64,000 nt of DNA from Carboxylicivirga sp964602515 (GTDB lineage: Bacteria > Bacteroidota > Bacteroidia > Bacteroidales > Marinilabiliaceae). Where the stretch lies: positions 310,001 to 374,000 of the forward strand of contig CAZRRJ010000001.1 of the NCBI GenBank assembly GCA_964602515.1. Direction: 5' to 3'. The notes beneath the pieces were generated by a model, which ran no database searches, was not told where the DNA came from, and saw nothing but the letters and a program-made list of their open reading frames with translations. The translations under genes were made by a program, and so were the position numbers. Position 1 is the first letter of the stretch. Every line of letters begins with the position of its first letter. Below are positions 55,709-64,000 of this stretch, piece after piece.

Positions 55709-58700
55709 TTTTCTTCTTTCTTTTGATTTGCTAAGTCTCTTTTTTCTTCGTACTTAGCAATCTTTCCAATAAATACGAATAACATAGGGTACATTATAAT
55801 ACCAATAACAGTAGCTATAGTCATACCACCTAATAGGGCCATACCCATAACTTTACGAGCTTCGGCACCGGCTCCTGAGGCTAGTACTAATGGCAATACA
55901 CCAAGTATAAACGAAAAGGCTGTCATTAATATAGGGCGAAAGCGTAAGCGGGCTGATTCAATTGCAGCATCAAATAGGCTCATGCCTTCATCAAATTTTA
56001 TTTTGGCAAATTCAATAATCAGAATAGCATTTTTTGCGGCCATAGCAATCAGCATTACCAATGAAATTTGCATGAACACATTGTTCTCAAAGCTTGGGCT
56101 AAAAAAGCGTGCTATTAATACAAAAAGCATGGCACCAAGTACTGCAAATGGCGTACCTAGTAGTATACTAAATGGGAGAGACCAGCTTTCATATTGTGCC
56201 GCTAAAATGAGAAATACAAAAATTAAAGCAAATACAAATACGATTGAACCTGAACCACTTGCTTTCTTTTCCTGATATGACATATTGGCCCACTCATAGC
56301 CCATTCCTGGAGGAAGCACTTCTTTAGCTACTGCTTCAAGTGCATCTAGCGCCTGTTTTGAAGAATAACCCGGCGCTGGTGCTCCGGATAGCTCAACAGA
56401 ACGATAAAGGTTAAAACGATTGGTAAAGTCCGCACCATAGCTTTTTTCAACAGTAACTAAAGAGGAAAGAGGAAGGCTAACGCCATCTTTATTTTTTACA
56501 AAGAACAAGTTAAGCTGATCGCCGTTTTGTCTAAATTCTGGTGCTGCTTGTAGGTATGATTTATAAAGTCGGCCAAAGCGGTTAAAGTCATTGATGTATG
56601 CCCCTCCAAGGAATGCACTTATGGTTGTGTATAAATCATTAAGTTGAACACCGGCTTTTAAAGCTTTGTCGCGGTTAATATTTAAATGGCGTTGTGGTAC
56701 ATTTGATCGATATGTTGTAAAAATATTAGCTATTTCAGGTCGTTTTTGTACTGCCTGAATAAATTTATCTGTTTGTTCAGAAAGGTATTGTGGCGAATTG
56801 CCATGCTTGTCCTGCAGCATTATAGAAAAACCGGAACCACTACCTAAACCAGGGATAGCCGGAGGACCAAACGCAAAAACTTGTGCCTCTTTTATGCCTT
56901 GATAGAACATGAAGTTAAGTTTTCTGGCTATCCAGTTAGCTTTAAGCTCTCTTTCATCCCAATTTTTCAGAGTAATAAAAATAATACTGGAATTAGCCGA
57001 CATGCTACCTGATAAAAGATTAAAGCCTGACACAGATGCAACACTTTCTACTTCCTCAACATTTTTAAGCATATATTCAACCTGATTAACAACATTTTGT
57101 GTTCTCTGTAAGGAGGCTGCATCAGGTAGTTGTACATTTACAAATAAATAGCCTTGATCTTCTTCCGGGATAAATCCACCGGGAATAAACCGGCCAACAA
57201 CAACTATTAACAGAACGGAAATTCCTATAAAAATTATACCACGCGTAATCTTCCGTGCCATAAGGTTAGTTACCTTCATATATCTCACAGAACCTCTGTC
57301 AAATGCTTTGTTAAATAACTTAAAGAAACGTCCTAGTAAACCACCCGGAAGTTTTGGTTTACGGAGTAAAATTGAGGCTAATGCTGGTGATAGGGTTAAT
57401 GCATTTACAGACGAAAAACAAACAGAAACAGCAACAGTTATGGCAAATTGCTGGTATAAGCGTCCGGTAATTCCACCCATTGATGCTACCGGAATAAAAA
57501 CCGCAATAAGAACGAGGGTTGTTGCAATAACAGGAGCAGTCACCTCTTTCATTGCAGCAATTGTTGCTTGTTGCTTATTCATACCTTTTTCAATGTTTAC
57601 TTGTACGGCTTCAACCACAACAATAGCATCATCAACAACAATACCAATGGCTAAAACCAGTCCAAGCAAGGATAGCGTATTAATCGTAAATCCAAGCATC
57701 GGGAATACGGCAAAAGCACCAATTAAGGAAACTGGTATTGCTATGGTTGGTATAAGCGTAGCTCTCCAATCCTGTATAAAAAGGAAAACAACCAGTATGA
57801 CGAGGATAAGTGCAACAATTAGAGTAATAGCTACCTCTTTAAGCCCTGCTGTAATTGGCGCTGTTGCATCAAGTGCAATATCATAAGTCACTCCTTCTGG
57901 AAATGAAAGACTCAGATCGTTCATCGTCTTTAGAATTTCTTCACCCATGGTAACAGCATTTGTTCCTGGTGACTGATAAATAGCAATAAGAGCACAAGGT
58001 TTTCCTTCAAATTTTGCATTTGAGTTATAACTTTCTGTACCTAATTCTATTGTAGCAACATCTTTGAGCTTTATCTGGCTACCATCTTTATTGGTTCGTA
58101 TAGCTACTTCTCCAAATTGTTGTTCTGTAACCAAGCGATCAGGTAAGGTAACGGTGAAAGTGTTTTCAGTACCTGCCGGAGCTGGTTCTGCACCAAACTT
58201 ACCGCCCGGAACAATCGTATTTTGTTCTCTTATAGCAGCTGTAATTTCAGGTACGGTAAGATTAAGTTGCGATAAACGATCAGGTTTTATCCAAATACGC
58301 ATTGAGTAGTCGCTGGCACCCATAACTTGAACCCGTCCAACACCATCAACACGAGCCAGGATATCCTGAATATTGATAATGGAATAGTTTCCAAGAAATT
58401 GTTGATCGTAACGCCCATCGCTGGACACTGCCAACGCCATTACAATACTACTCATACTCTTACGAGTTGTAACCCCCAACCGTTTTACTTCTTCGGGTAA
58501 TTTTGCAGTAGCAGCTGATGCCCTGTTTTGCGCAAAAACAGTATTCATATCAGGATCAGTACCTACCTCAAAAGAAATATTAATCACCATACTACCATCG
58601 TTGGCATTGGTCGATTTCATATAAATCATGTTTTCAACACCATTTAGCTGTTGCTCAAGTGGTGTTGCTACAGATTGTTCTACATTTAATGCATTTGCAC

Positions 58701-58851
58701 CAGTGTAGTTAGCTCTTACCTGAACCATTGGCGGTGTAATGTCTGGGAATTGCTCCATGGGTAATTGCAGGGCAGAAAGACCTCCAACAATTAAAATAAC
58801 AATGGCAATAACCATGGCCACAATAGGCCTTTTAACAAAGAAACTTCCCAT
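55705..58851 (-). CDS. RND multidrug efflux transporter (HAE1/AcrB family)
   Basis: A 1048-residue inner membrane pump with the AcrB plan: helix 1, periplasmic porter loops, helices 2-6, second loop, helices 8-12. Seen are FFVKRPIVAMVIAIVILIVG, QLPMEQFPDITPPMVQVRANYTGA, the TM4 proton-relay segment GIVVDDAIVVVEAV (two Asp), and PILMTAFSFILGVLPLVLASG. It exports hydrophobic toxicants, drugs or bile-like compounds using the proton gradient. Ends three bases before... the TolC gene overlaps its end. Confidence 0.9.
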   Translation of the reverse strand: MGSFFVKRPIVAMVIAIVILIVGGLSALQLPMEQFPDITPPMVQVRANYTGANALNVEQSVATPLEQQLNGVENMIYMKSTNANDGSMVINISFEVGTDPDMNTVFAQNRASAATAKLPEEVKRLGVTTRKSMSSIVMALAVSSDGRYDQQFLGNYSIINIQDILARVDGVGRVQVMGASDYSMRIWIKPDRLSQLNLTVPEITAAIREQNTIVPGGKFGAEPAPAGTENTFTVTLPDRLVTEQQFGEVAIRTNKDGSQIKLKDVATIELGTESYNSNAKFEGKPCALIAIYQSPGTNAVTMGEEILKTMNDLSLSFPEGVTYDIALDATAPITAGLKEVAITLIVALILVILVVFLFIQDWRATLIPTIAIPVSLIGAFAVFPMLGFTINTLSLLGLVLAIGIVVDDAIVVVEAVQVNIEKGMNKQQATIAAMKEVTAPVIATTLVLIAVFIPVASMGGITGRLYQQFAITVAVSVCFSSVNALTLSPALASILLRKPKLPGGLLGRFFKLFNKAFDRGSVRYMKVTNLMARKITRGIIFIGISVLLIVVVGRFIPGGFIPEEDQGYLFVNVQLPDAASLQRTQNVVNQVEYMLKNVEEVESVASVSGFNLLSGSMSANSSIIFITLKNWDERELKANWIARKLNFMFYQGIKEAQVFAFGPPAIPGLGSGSGFSIMLQDKHGNSPQYLSEQTDKFIQAVQKRPEIANIFTTYRSNVPQRHLNINRDKALKAGVQLNDLYTTISAFLGGAYINDFNRFGRLYKSYLQAAPEFRQNGDQLNLFFVKNKDGVSLPLSSLVTVEKSYGADFTNRFNLYRSVELSGAPAPGYSSKQALDALEAVAKEVLPPGMGYEWANMSYQEKKASGSGSIVFVFALIFVFLILAAQYESWSLPFSILLGTPFAVLGAMLFVLIARFFSPSFENNVFMQISLVMLIAMAAKNAILIIEFAKIKFDEGMSLFDAAIESARLRFRPILMTAFSFILGVLPLVLASGAGAEARKVMGMALLGGMTIATVIGIIMYPMLFVFIGKIAKYEEKRDLANQKKEEK

Positions 58852-58853
58852 AA

Positions 58854-60014
58854 TTATTGCTTATTATTACGTACGGATTTAAACTCTTTTTTTTCAGGAA
58901 TAACCTTCATGCCGCTGCGCACACGATTCATACCTTCCAATACAATTTGTTCATTGGCTTTTAGCCCCGATTCAACGATAACCATATCTTGTAATGTTTC
59001 GCCAATTTTTATGGTACGGAATTCAACTTCTCCCTTTGTATTTACAACGAAAACATTAAACTGCCCCTGTACCTCCTGCAGGCATTTGAGGGGAATTAAA
59101 ATAGCATTATTTGCATCGTTAACACTTATGCGTAAGCGAGCAAATTGCCCCGGACGTACTAATTCATTTGGATTCGGAAATGAAGCCTGTACCATTAACG
59201 TACCGGTTGTTGGGTCGATACTTCGCCCAATGAAGTCTATTTTACCAAGCTCTGAATGTTGGCTTCCATTGGCAAAGTATAATTCTACTTCTGCCAATTT
59301 TTCTTCATTAGGGTTAGCAATGGTTTTTTTAGCTTTCTCAAATTTTGCTAGGTTAAGGTACTGCAACTCGGTAAGGTGAAATTGTACAAGAATAGTATCT
59401 AACCTAGAGATCGTGTTTAACACAACCGGATTGGGCTCCCGGCCTACATAGTCACCTACTTTAGCTTCGGATCTTCCTATAATTCCCGAAATAGGTGCAT
59501 ATATATTTGTATAACTTTTCTGTATTTTAGCATATTCAAGTGATGCTTCAGAGGCTTTTAAGGCAGCTTGTGCAGCTCCATAGTTAGCTAAAGAAGCATC
59601 ATAATCGCTTTGGCTGACAGCATTGTTTTCTGCCAGTGGTTTATAACGTTTGTAATCGCTTTCTGCTTTTATTAAATTGGTTTTTGCCTGCGCAACGATG
59701 CTCAATGCCTCCGCTACTTTTGCATTTAACGGGGCAGGATCAATAGAATACAGTAGTTGACCTTTATTAACTCTTCCTCCTTCTTCAAAATGTATTCCTT
59801 CTAGGTAACCGTCAACTCTTGCCCTTATGGAAATATCAAAAAGTCCAAAGGTTTGACCAACAAAATCCTTATATACAGAGACAACTTCAGGTTTTGTTGT
59901 GTAAACAGGAATTTGTGGAGGTCCTATTTCAGGCTTTTTTGTTTGGCAGCTAACGAGTATGACTGCAACTAATAATAATGTTAAAATGTTTCTCATAATA
60001 GAATGCATTGGCAT
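58854..60014 (-). CDS. RND efflux periplasmic adaptor (membrane fusion protein)
   Basis: A 386-residue lipoprotein (lipobox ILVSC) with biotinyl-lipoyl-like domain (SIRARVDGYLEGIHFEEGGRVNKGQLLYSIDP), helical hairpin and beta-barrel domain, as in AcrA. It links the transporter and the outer membrane channel. The start at 60014 adds six residues (MPMHSI); the more natural start is MRNILTLLLVAVI at 59996. First gene of the adaptor-RND-TolC operon, divergent from a thioesterase gene across an inverted repeat. No regulator gene is adjacent in this window. Confidence 0.9.
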   Translation of the reverse strand: MPMHSIMRNILTLLLVAVILVSCQTKKPEIGPPQIPVYTTKPEVVSVYKDFVGQTFGLFDISIRARVDGYLEGIHFEEGGRVNKGQLLYSIDPAPLNAKVAEALSIVAQAKTNLIKAESDYKRYKPLAENNAVSQSDYDASLANYGAAQAALKASEASLEYAKIQKSYTNIYAPISGIIGRSEAKVGDYVGREPNPVVLNTISRLDTILVQFHLTELQYLNLAKFEKAKKTIANPNEEKLAEVELYFANGSQHSELGKIDFIGRSIDPTTGTLMVQASFPNPNELVRPGQFARLRISVNDANNAILIPLKCLQEVQGQFNVFVVNTKGEVEFRTIKIGETLQDMVIVESGLKANEQIVLEGMNRVRSGMKVIPEKKEFKSVRNNKQ

Positions 60015-60110
60015 ATTTTGATTACTTAAATTTGAGATTGATCAGTAAATGTAGTTAAACAGTGCTAAAGTTACTCGTAATACACGAATAGATTATTGAT
60101 TTTTGTATAA

Positions 60111-60146
60111 AAACATTCAATTTTTATGAATGTTTGAATATTTTTG
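60111..60146. promoter_or_regulatory. Divergent promoter region with 8-bp inverted repeat
   Basis: AAACATTC (60111-60118) and GAATGTTT (60128-60135) form a perfect inverted repeat with a 9-base AT-rich spacer, of TetR-operator size. A -7 box TATTTTTG (60139-60146) serves the thioesterase; the repeat lies at its -33 region. It would also lie upstream of the efflux promoter. Confidence 0.55.
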
Positions 60147-60172
60147 TAATTTATTATTAAAAAGGTTGAACC

Positions 60173-60661
60173 ATGTCAACTGTTAAGAAGATTAATAATC
60201 CGTTTCAAGAACATAAAGGGGAGCGTTATAATTGCTTTGGTTGTTCACCATCAAATCATAGTGGGTTGCAACTTGAGTTTTTTGGTGATGGTACTACTGT
60301 ATTTTGTTATTGGAATCCACAAAGGGCTTATGAAGGTTATATTAATATAGTACATGGAGGTATACAAGCTACCTTGTTAGATGAAGTTGCAAGTTGGTAT
60401 ATTTATTCGATGCTTGATACTGCCGGTGTAACACAACGTCTTAATGTAGAATATCACAAACCTTTGTTTGTATCCAGAGGAGAAGTTAAGGTGAGTGCTG
60501 AATTAAAGAAGAAAACAAATAAAATCGCTATTATAAAAGCCTGTATTTTTAATGGAGATGGTGTCATTTTATGTTCTGCAGATGTTGAATATTATCTTTT
60601 TCCACCGCATGTAGCACGTGCAAAATACATGTATCCGGGCAAAAAGGAATTTTGGAAATAA
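60173..60661 (+). CDS. PaaI-family hotdog thioesterase
   Basis: A 162-residue single hotdog-fold protein. The segment GGIQATLLDEVASWYIYSMLDTAGVTQRLNVEYHKPL (about 62-98) contains the PaaI-type active-site helix (HGG followed by LLDE) and next strand. Such enzymes hydrolyse acyl- or aryl-CoA thioesters. The N-terminus CFGCSPSNHSGLQLEFF carries a Cys pair seen in many Bacteroidetes and Clostridia homologues. Divergent from the RND operon; functional link unproven. Confidence 0.85.
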   Translation: MSTVKKINNPFQEHKGERYNCFGCSPSNHSGLQLEFFGDGTTVFCYWNPQRAYEGYINIVHGGIQATLLDEVASWYIYSMLDTAGVTQRLNVEYHKPLFVSRGEVKVSAELKKKTNKIAIIKACIFNGDGVILCSADVEYYLFPPHVARAKYMYPGKKEFWK

Positions 60662-60666
60662 AAAAA

Positions 60667-60702
60667 GCCCCGTTCAATTCGGAAAGAGTGTAGGAACGGG
60701 GC
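60667..60702. terminator. GC-rich hairpin after the thioesterase gene
   Basis: GCCCCGTTC (60667-60675) pairs with GAACGGGGC (60694-60702). An A-run precedes it (T-run on the minus strand), but there is none on the plus strand. The remaining gap to the SusC gene holds no gene. Confidence 0.6.
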
Positions 60703-61067
60703 AAGGGGAAAACAACCTGTCAGGAAAGATGATACGAAAATATGTAAAATATTCATTTCTAGAGATATTAACTCAAATATTGTGATGAATCACCGATTAT
60801 GGAGGATTAAGGTGCAATATTGTTATGTAAATGACATAGTTGGAATTTATAAAAAAAAAGAGTTTTATATATCTGAATTTAAACTTTCTCTTCCTTGTTA
60901 TTTGAAATGTGAGTTGCTGGGTTTAAGTGATTAATGTTTTGTCTTTTGATTAAACAAGTAAGATCAATGCACAATATATTTTGCTTTGAATAGCAGTAAT
61001 TAACTACTGTGTTATATTTCACAAATAGTAATCAGTTTGCTTTTGTAATTGCACTGTATTAAAAATA

Positions 61068-61085
61068 AATGCAAACGCTTGCATT
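61068..61085. promoter_or_regulatory. LacI-family-type operator upstream of the SusC gene
   Basis: AATGCAAACGCTTGCATT is an inverted repeat (arms AATGCAA/TTGCATT) with a central CG, the shape of LacI/GalR operators (compare GCAAACGTTTGC). It lies about 33 bases upstream of the -33 element. The regulator gene is not in the window. Confidence 0.6.
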
Positions 61086-61117
61086 ATTATTTCAAATATA
61101 ACATCTTTGTCATGATT

Positions 61118-61149
61118 TTTGATTTGAAATATCGTTTAACCTAAATTTG
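61118..61149 (+). promoter_or_regulatory. SusC gene promoter
   Basis: TTTG (61118-61121), a 20-base spacer, then TAAATTTG (61142-61149), an exact Bacteroidetes -33/-7 pair. It ends only five bases before the ATG at 61155, so transcription would begin about at that codon. Confidence 0.6.
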
Positions 61150-61154
61150 ATCAA

Positions 61155-64000
61155 ATGAATAAAAATCTGATTAATGACCCTATAATAGAAGGTAGGGTGA
61201 AATTGATTGGCAGGCGATTGCTATTGATAGCACTTCTTGCATGTAGTGTGCAATTGTTTGCACAAGGACAAAAGAGAATTACCGGAGAAGTTTCCGCTGA
61301 GAATGGTGAGACTCTACCGGGGGTTAATGTTTCTGTAAAAGGAACAACAAATGGTACAATTACCAATATGGATGGTAAGTTTACCCTGACTGTTCAGGAT
61401 GAAGATGTTCTTTATGTTAGTTTTATTGGTTACAAGGCGCAAGAGATGCCTGTTGCAGGTAAAGTAAATTTTAGCTTTACATTAAAGGAAGATATAACAG
61501 ACCTTGACGAAGTTGTAGTAACAGCGCTGGGCATCAAGAGAGAAAAGAAAGCATTAGGTTATTCGGTTACTGAAGTTAAATCAGACGAAATTTCCAAAAA
61601 TGGAGAAATGAACCCAATTGCCAGTCTTGCCGGTAAAGTAGCCGGAGTTGATATTACACAAACATCAGCTGGTCCGTCTGGTTCTAAGCGAGTAGTTATT
61701 CGTGGTATTAGTGAGTTGGAAGGGGCGAATCAGCCTTTATATGTTATCGATGGTGTTCCTGTTGATAATTCGTCGATAGGACAGGCAACAGAGATGGGAG
61801 GTTTTGACCTTGGTGATGGTACCTCTGATTTAAACCCCGAAGATATTGCATCTATTTCTGTGTTGAAAGGTGCTTCTGCTTCTGCTCTTTATGGTAGTCG
61901 TGCGATGAATGGTGTTATATTAATAACAACAAAATCAGGACAAAAGGGACAGGCTGGTTTAGGAATTGATGTAAATTCATCTGTTACATTCGACCAGGTA
62001 TCAACCAGATTAGATGAATATCAAACAACATATGGGCAAGGTAATAATGGCTTATTACCAAGAGAAGGTCAGCCTGCAAATAATATAACTTCAGCATGGG
62101 GGCCACGATTAGATCCATCAATTATGGTGGTGCAACAAGATGGAAATGAATATCCTTATGCCAAAGTTGATGAAAATGTTCAGGGTTTTTTCAGGTTAGG
62201 TAAAACATTTAATAATAGTGTAGCATTATCTTCAGGTAATGAAAAGGGAAGTATGCGCTTTTCTTACACTAATGTTCATAACGAAGACATTATTCCAAAC
62301 AGCGGTTTAAATCGCAATACTTTTAATTTAAGAGGATTGACTGAATTGAATAAATTCATGGAGTTAGATGCGAAAGCAACTTATATTACTGAGAAAGTAA
62401 AAAATCGTCCGGCAATGACGGATGAAGTGACTAATATTGGAAATGGATTGATGGGTATTGTGCCTAACTTTGATCAGGCGTGGTTACAAACTTATACTGA
62501 TGAGGATGGTAACTACATTGATTATACCGGAAATGATTATAGAGCTAATCCATATTGGACGTTAAACGAAACGTTTAATGAAAGCAATAAGCATCGTTTT
62601 ATTGGGTTTGCAGCATTAAACATTACATTGGCAAGTCACCTTAAGCTTCGTTTAAAATCAGGTATTGATCGCTTTGATACAAAATTTATTAATTTTTATA
62701 ATAAGAATACTCCAACTAAAGCAGGTGGTGTTTATAATGAGATCAATACAACTGCTGAAGAAACAAACTATGAGGCTTTATTAAGCTATAACAAACAGTT
62801 TGGTAATTGGAATTTGTCTGCTAACCTTGGTGGAAATATCATGAGGAATAAGATTAAAATGAATAATGTTGCCGGATCAGAGATTGTTGAGCCCGGAGTA
62901 GCCAGTATTATTAATTTTACAAATGTTGAAGTGTTGCCTACAGAGCGCCGGAAAGAAATACAAAGTGTTTATGCTTTTGCGCAAGTAGGGTATAAAAACT
63001 TTGCATTCGTTGATGTAACAGGACGTAATGACTGGTCGTCAACATTGCCAGAGGATCAGAATTCATATTTTTATCCATCTGTTTCAGGTAGTTTTATTTT
63101 TACCGATGCTGCAGATCTGAACTTGCCTTGGTTTACTTATGGTAAAGTAAGAGCTTCGTGGGCACAGGTTGGTAGTGATACAGATCCGTACCGCTTGGCC
63201 TTAACTTATGGTTTAACAGGTAAATCATATAATGGAGTGGCCACTGGAGCAATTTTAGAAGATTTCGTGCCAAATGCTAATCTATTGTCGCAAACAACCA
63301 CATCGTGGGAGGTAGGAACAGATTTAAGATTCTTTAATAATGCCGTTGGTTTTGATTTTACTTATTATGAACAAACGACAGATGATCAGATTCTTAATGT
63401 AGAAATTCCTCTCGTATCTGGTTATAATAATGCGGTTCTGAATTCAGGTTCACTTAAGAACAATGGTATCGAACTTCAATTAAACCTAAAGCCGTTCAGA
63501 GGAGATTTTGAATGGGATGTAGTATTGAATTATACTAAGGTTTGGAATACAGTAAAGAGCTTACACGAGAAAGTTGATGCTTATACAATTGCCAATGCAA
63601 GATGGTCAGGAGTTTCTGTTGTTGCAATGGAAGGAGAAGAGTTTGGACAGATAATGGGGAGAGCATATAAGCGTGATCAAGAAGGTAATATCGTTCATGA
63701 TGCAACTTCAGGAATGCCATTATCTTCAGATACACCAGAAGTAATTGGAAGTATATTGCCGGACTGGACAGGTGGAGTGATTAATACTTTTTCGTACAAA
63801 AATCTTACATTAAAAACTTCATTGGATATTAGAATAGGAGGCGATATATATTCTATAACTAACCGAGGAATGGTAGATGGTGGTACGCATGGTATTACAA
63901 TGGCAGGTCGCGATGGTTTTCTTGATTGGGCACAGCGTAATGAAGATGCCAGAAATGAATGGATTGATGCCGGAAATAGTGCCGGTGACTATGAGGCATT
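61155..64000 (+). CDS. SusC/RagA-family TonB-linked receptor (partial, runs off the window)
   Basis: At least 948 codons, open at the window end. Signal peptide (GRRLLLIALLACSVQLFAQ), CarboxypepD_reg-like domain (ITGEVSAENGETLPGVNVSVKGTTNGTITNMDGKFTLTV), TonB box region (LDEVVVTALGIKREKKALGYSV), plug (VAGVDITQTSAGPSGSKRVVIRG, LYVIDGVPVDNS, SISVLKGASASALYGSRAMNGVILITTKSG) and part of the barrel. SusC proteins import oligosaccharides with a SusD lipoprotein, which should follow right of the window. If the promoter at 61118-61149 is used, the true start is probably GTG at 61197 (VKLIGRRLLLIAL). Expression is probably under LacI-type control. Confidence 0.9.
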   Translation, partial: MNKNLINDPIIEGRVKLIGRRLLLIALLACSVQLFAQGQKRITGEVSAENGETLPGVNVSVKGTTNGTITNMDGKFTLTVQDEDVLYVSFIGYKAQEMPVAGKVNFSFTLKEDITDLDEVVVTALGIKREKKALGYSVTEVKSDEISKNGEMNPIASLAGKVAGVDITQTSAGPSGSKRVVIRGISELEGANQPLYVIDGVPVDNSSIGQATEMGGFDLGDGTSDLNPEDIASISVLKGASASALYGSRAMNGVILITTKSGQKGQAGLGIDVNSSVTFDQVSTRLDEYQTTYGQGNNGLLPREGQPANNITSAWGPRLDPSIMVVQQDGNEYPYAKVDENVQGFFRLGKTFNNSVALSSGNEKGSMRFSYTNVHNEDIIPNSGLNRNTFNLRGLTELNKFMELDAKATYITEKVKNRPAMTDEVTNIGNGLMGIVPNFDQAWLQTYTDEDGNYIDYTGNDYRANPYWTLNETFNESNKHRFIGFAALNITLASHLKLRLKSGIDRFDTKFINFYNKNTPTKAGGVYNEINTTAEETNYEALLSYNKQFGNWNLSANLGGNIMRNKIKMNNVAGSEIVEPGVASIINFTNVEVLPTERRKEIQSVYAFAQVGYKNFAFVDVTGRNDWSSTLPEDQNSYFYPSVSGSFIFTDAADLNLPWFTYGKVRASWAQVGSDTDPYRLALTYGLTGKSYNGVATGAILEDFVPNANLLSQTTTSWEVGTDLRFFNNAVGFDFTYYEQTTDDQILNVEIPLVSGYNNAVLNSGSLKNNGIELQLNLKPFRGDFEWDVVLNYTKVWNTVKSLHEKVDAYTIANARWSGVSVVAMEGEEFGQIMGRAYKRDQEGNIVHDATSGMPLSSDTPEVIGSILPDWTGGVINTFSYKNLTLKTSLDIRIGGDIYSITNRGMVDGGTHGITMAGRDGFLDWAQRNEDARNEWIDAGNSAGDYEA

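Noticed and set aside
1..64000. CRISPR arrays, rRNA genes, transposase-type insertion sequences
   Set aside because: No regularly spaced repeats, rRNA-like sequence or transposase gene was seen in the window.

Overview
The window looks like chromosomal DNA of a marine or sediment-type, anaerobic or facultative member of the Bacteroidota (Bacteroidales/Marinilabiliales-like; inferred from gene content only). Reasons: a SusC-type TonB-linked receptor, Bacteroidetes -7 promoter boxes (TAnnTTTG), a Bacteroidetes-style tra conjugation operon, a tRNA without encoded CCA, bifunctional GshAB, and an oxygen-sensitive glycyl radical enzyme.

Left half (to about 31.7 kb): an integrated conjugative element of the Bacteroidetes tra family. 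Its right end is the tyrosine integrase (30159-31439), which abuts the 3' end of tRNA-Ser(UGA) (31708-31792). No second copy of the tRNA 3' end was seen to the left, so the left border probably lies outside the window or is unrecognisable. Inside it, right to left: integrase, RhuM-like protein, two excisionase-type HTH proteins, accessory genes, an AT-rich two-gene cassette (22440-26664), radC, then traQ back to traA (8867-21378), the mobA/mobB mobilisation genes with a likely oriT (about 8.2-8.4 kb), and a signalling cargo (3837-6192). The cargo has an N-acyl amino acid/homoserine-lactone synthase-like GNAT protein, a PAS-LuxR regulator and a ThiF/E1-like adenylating enzyme. Each of the three promoters carries the same 16-bp box. 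Left of this are a large secreted alpha/beta hydrolase and a lipoprotein. traL is broken by a nonsense codon and a frameshift, no T4CP (mobC) follows mobB, and a Dam-type methylase sits where the TraP primase is usual, so the element may be impaired or need help in trans.

Right half (32-64 kb): apparent host backbone. In order: a FadL-like outer membrane protein; an ECF sigma/anti-sigma operon with a DUF4097-like protein and two beta-barrel proteins; a decayed gene; a MATE exporter; GshAB; a glycyl radical dehydratase (HypD-like) with its activase; an ABC-F protein; a dCache chemoreceptor; a TonB receptor with a His-rich small protein; an RND efflux operon divergent from a PaaI thioesterase; and the start of a SusC receptor behind a LacI-type operator.

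Best candidates for undescribed biology: (1) the box-controlled acyl-synthase/LuxR/ThiF module, which looks like a self-regulating small-molecule signalling circuit on a mobile element; (2) the sacsin-like GHKL ATPase plus AlbA_2-HEPN pair, which looks like an anti-phage or abortive-infection system. Both are inferences from sequence reading; no search was run.
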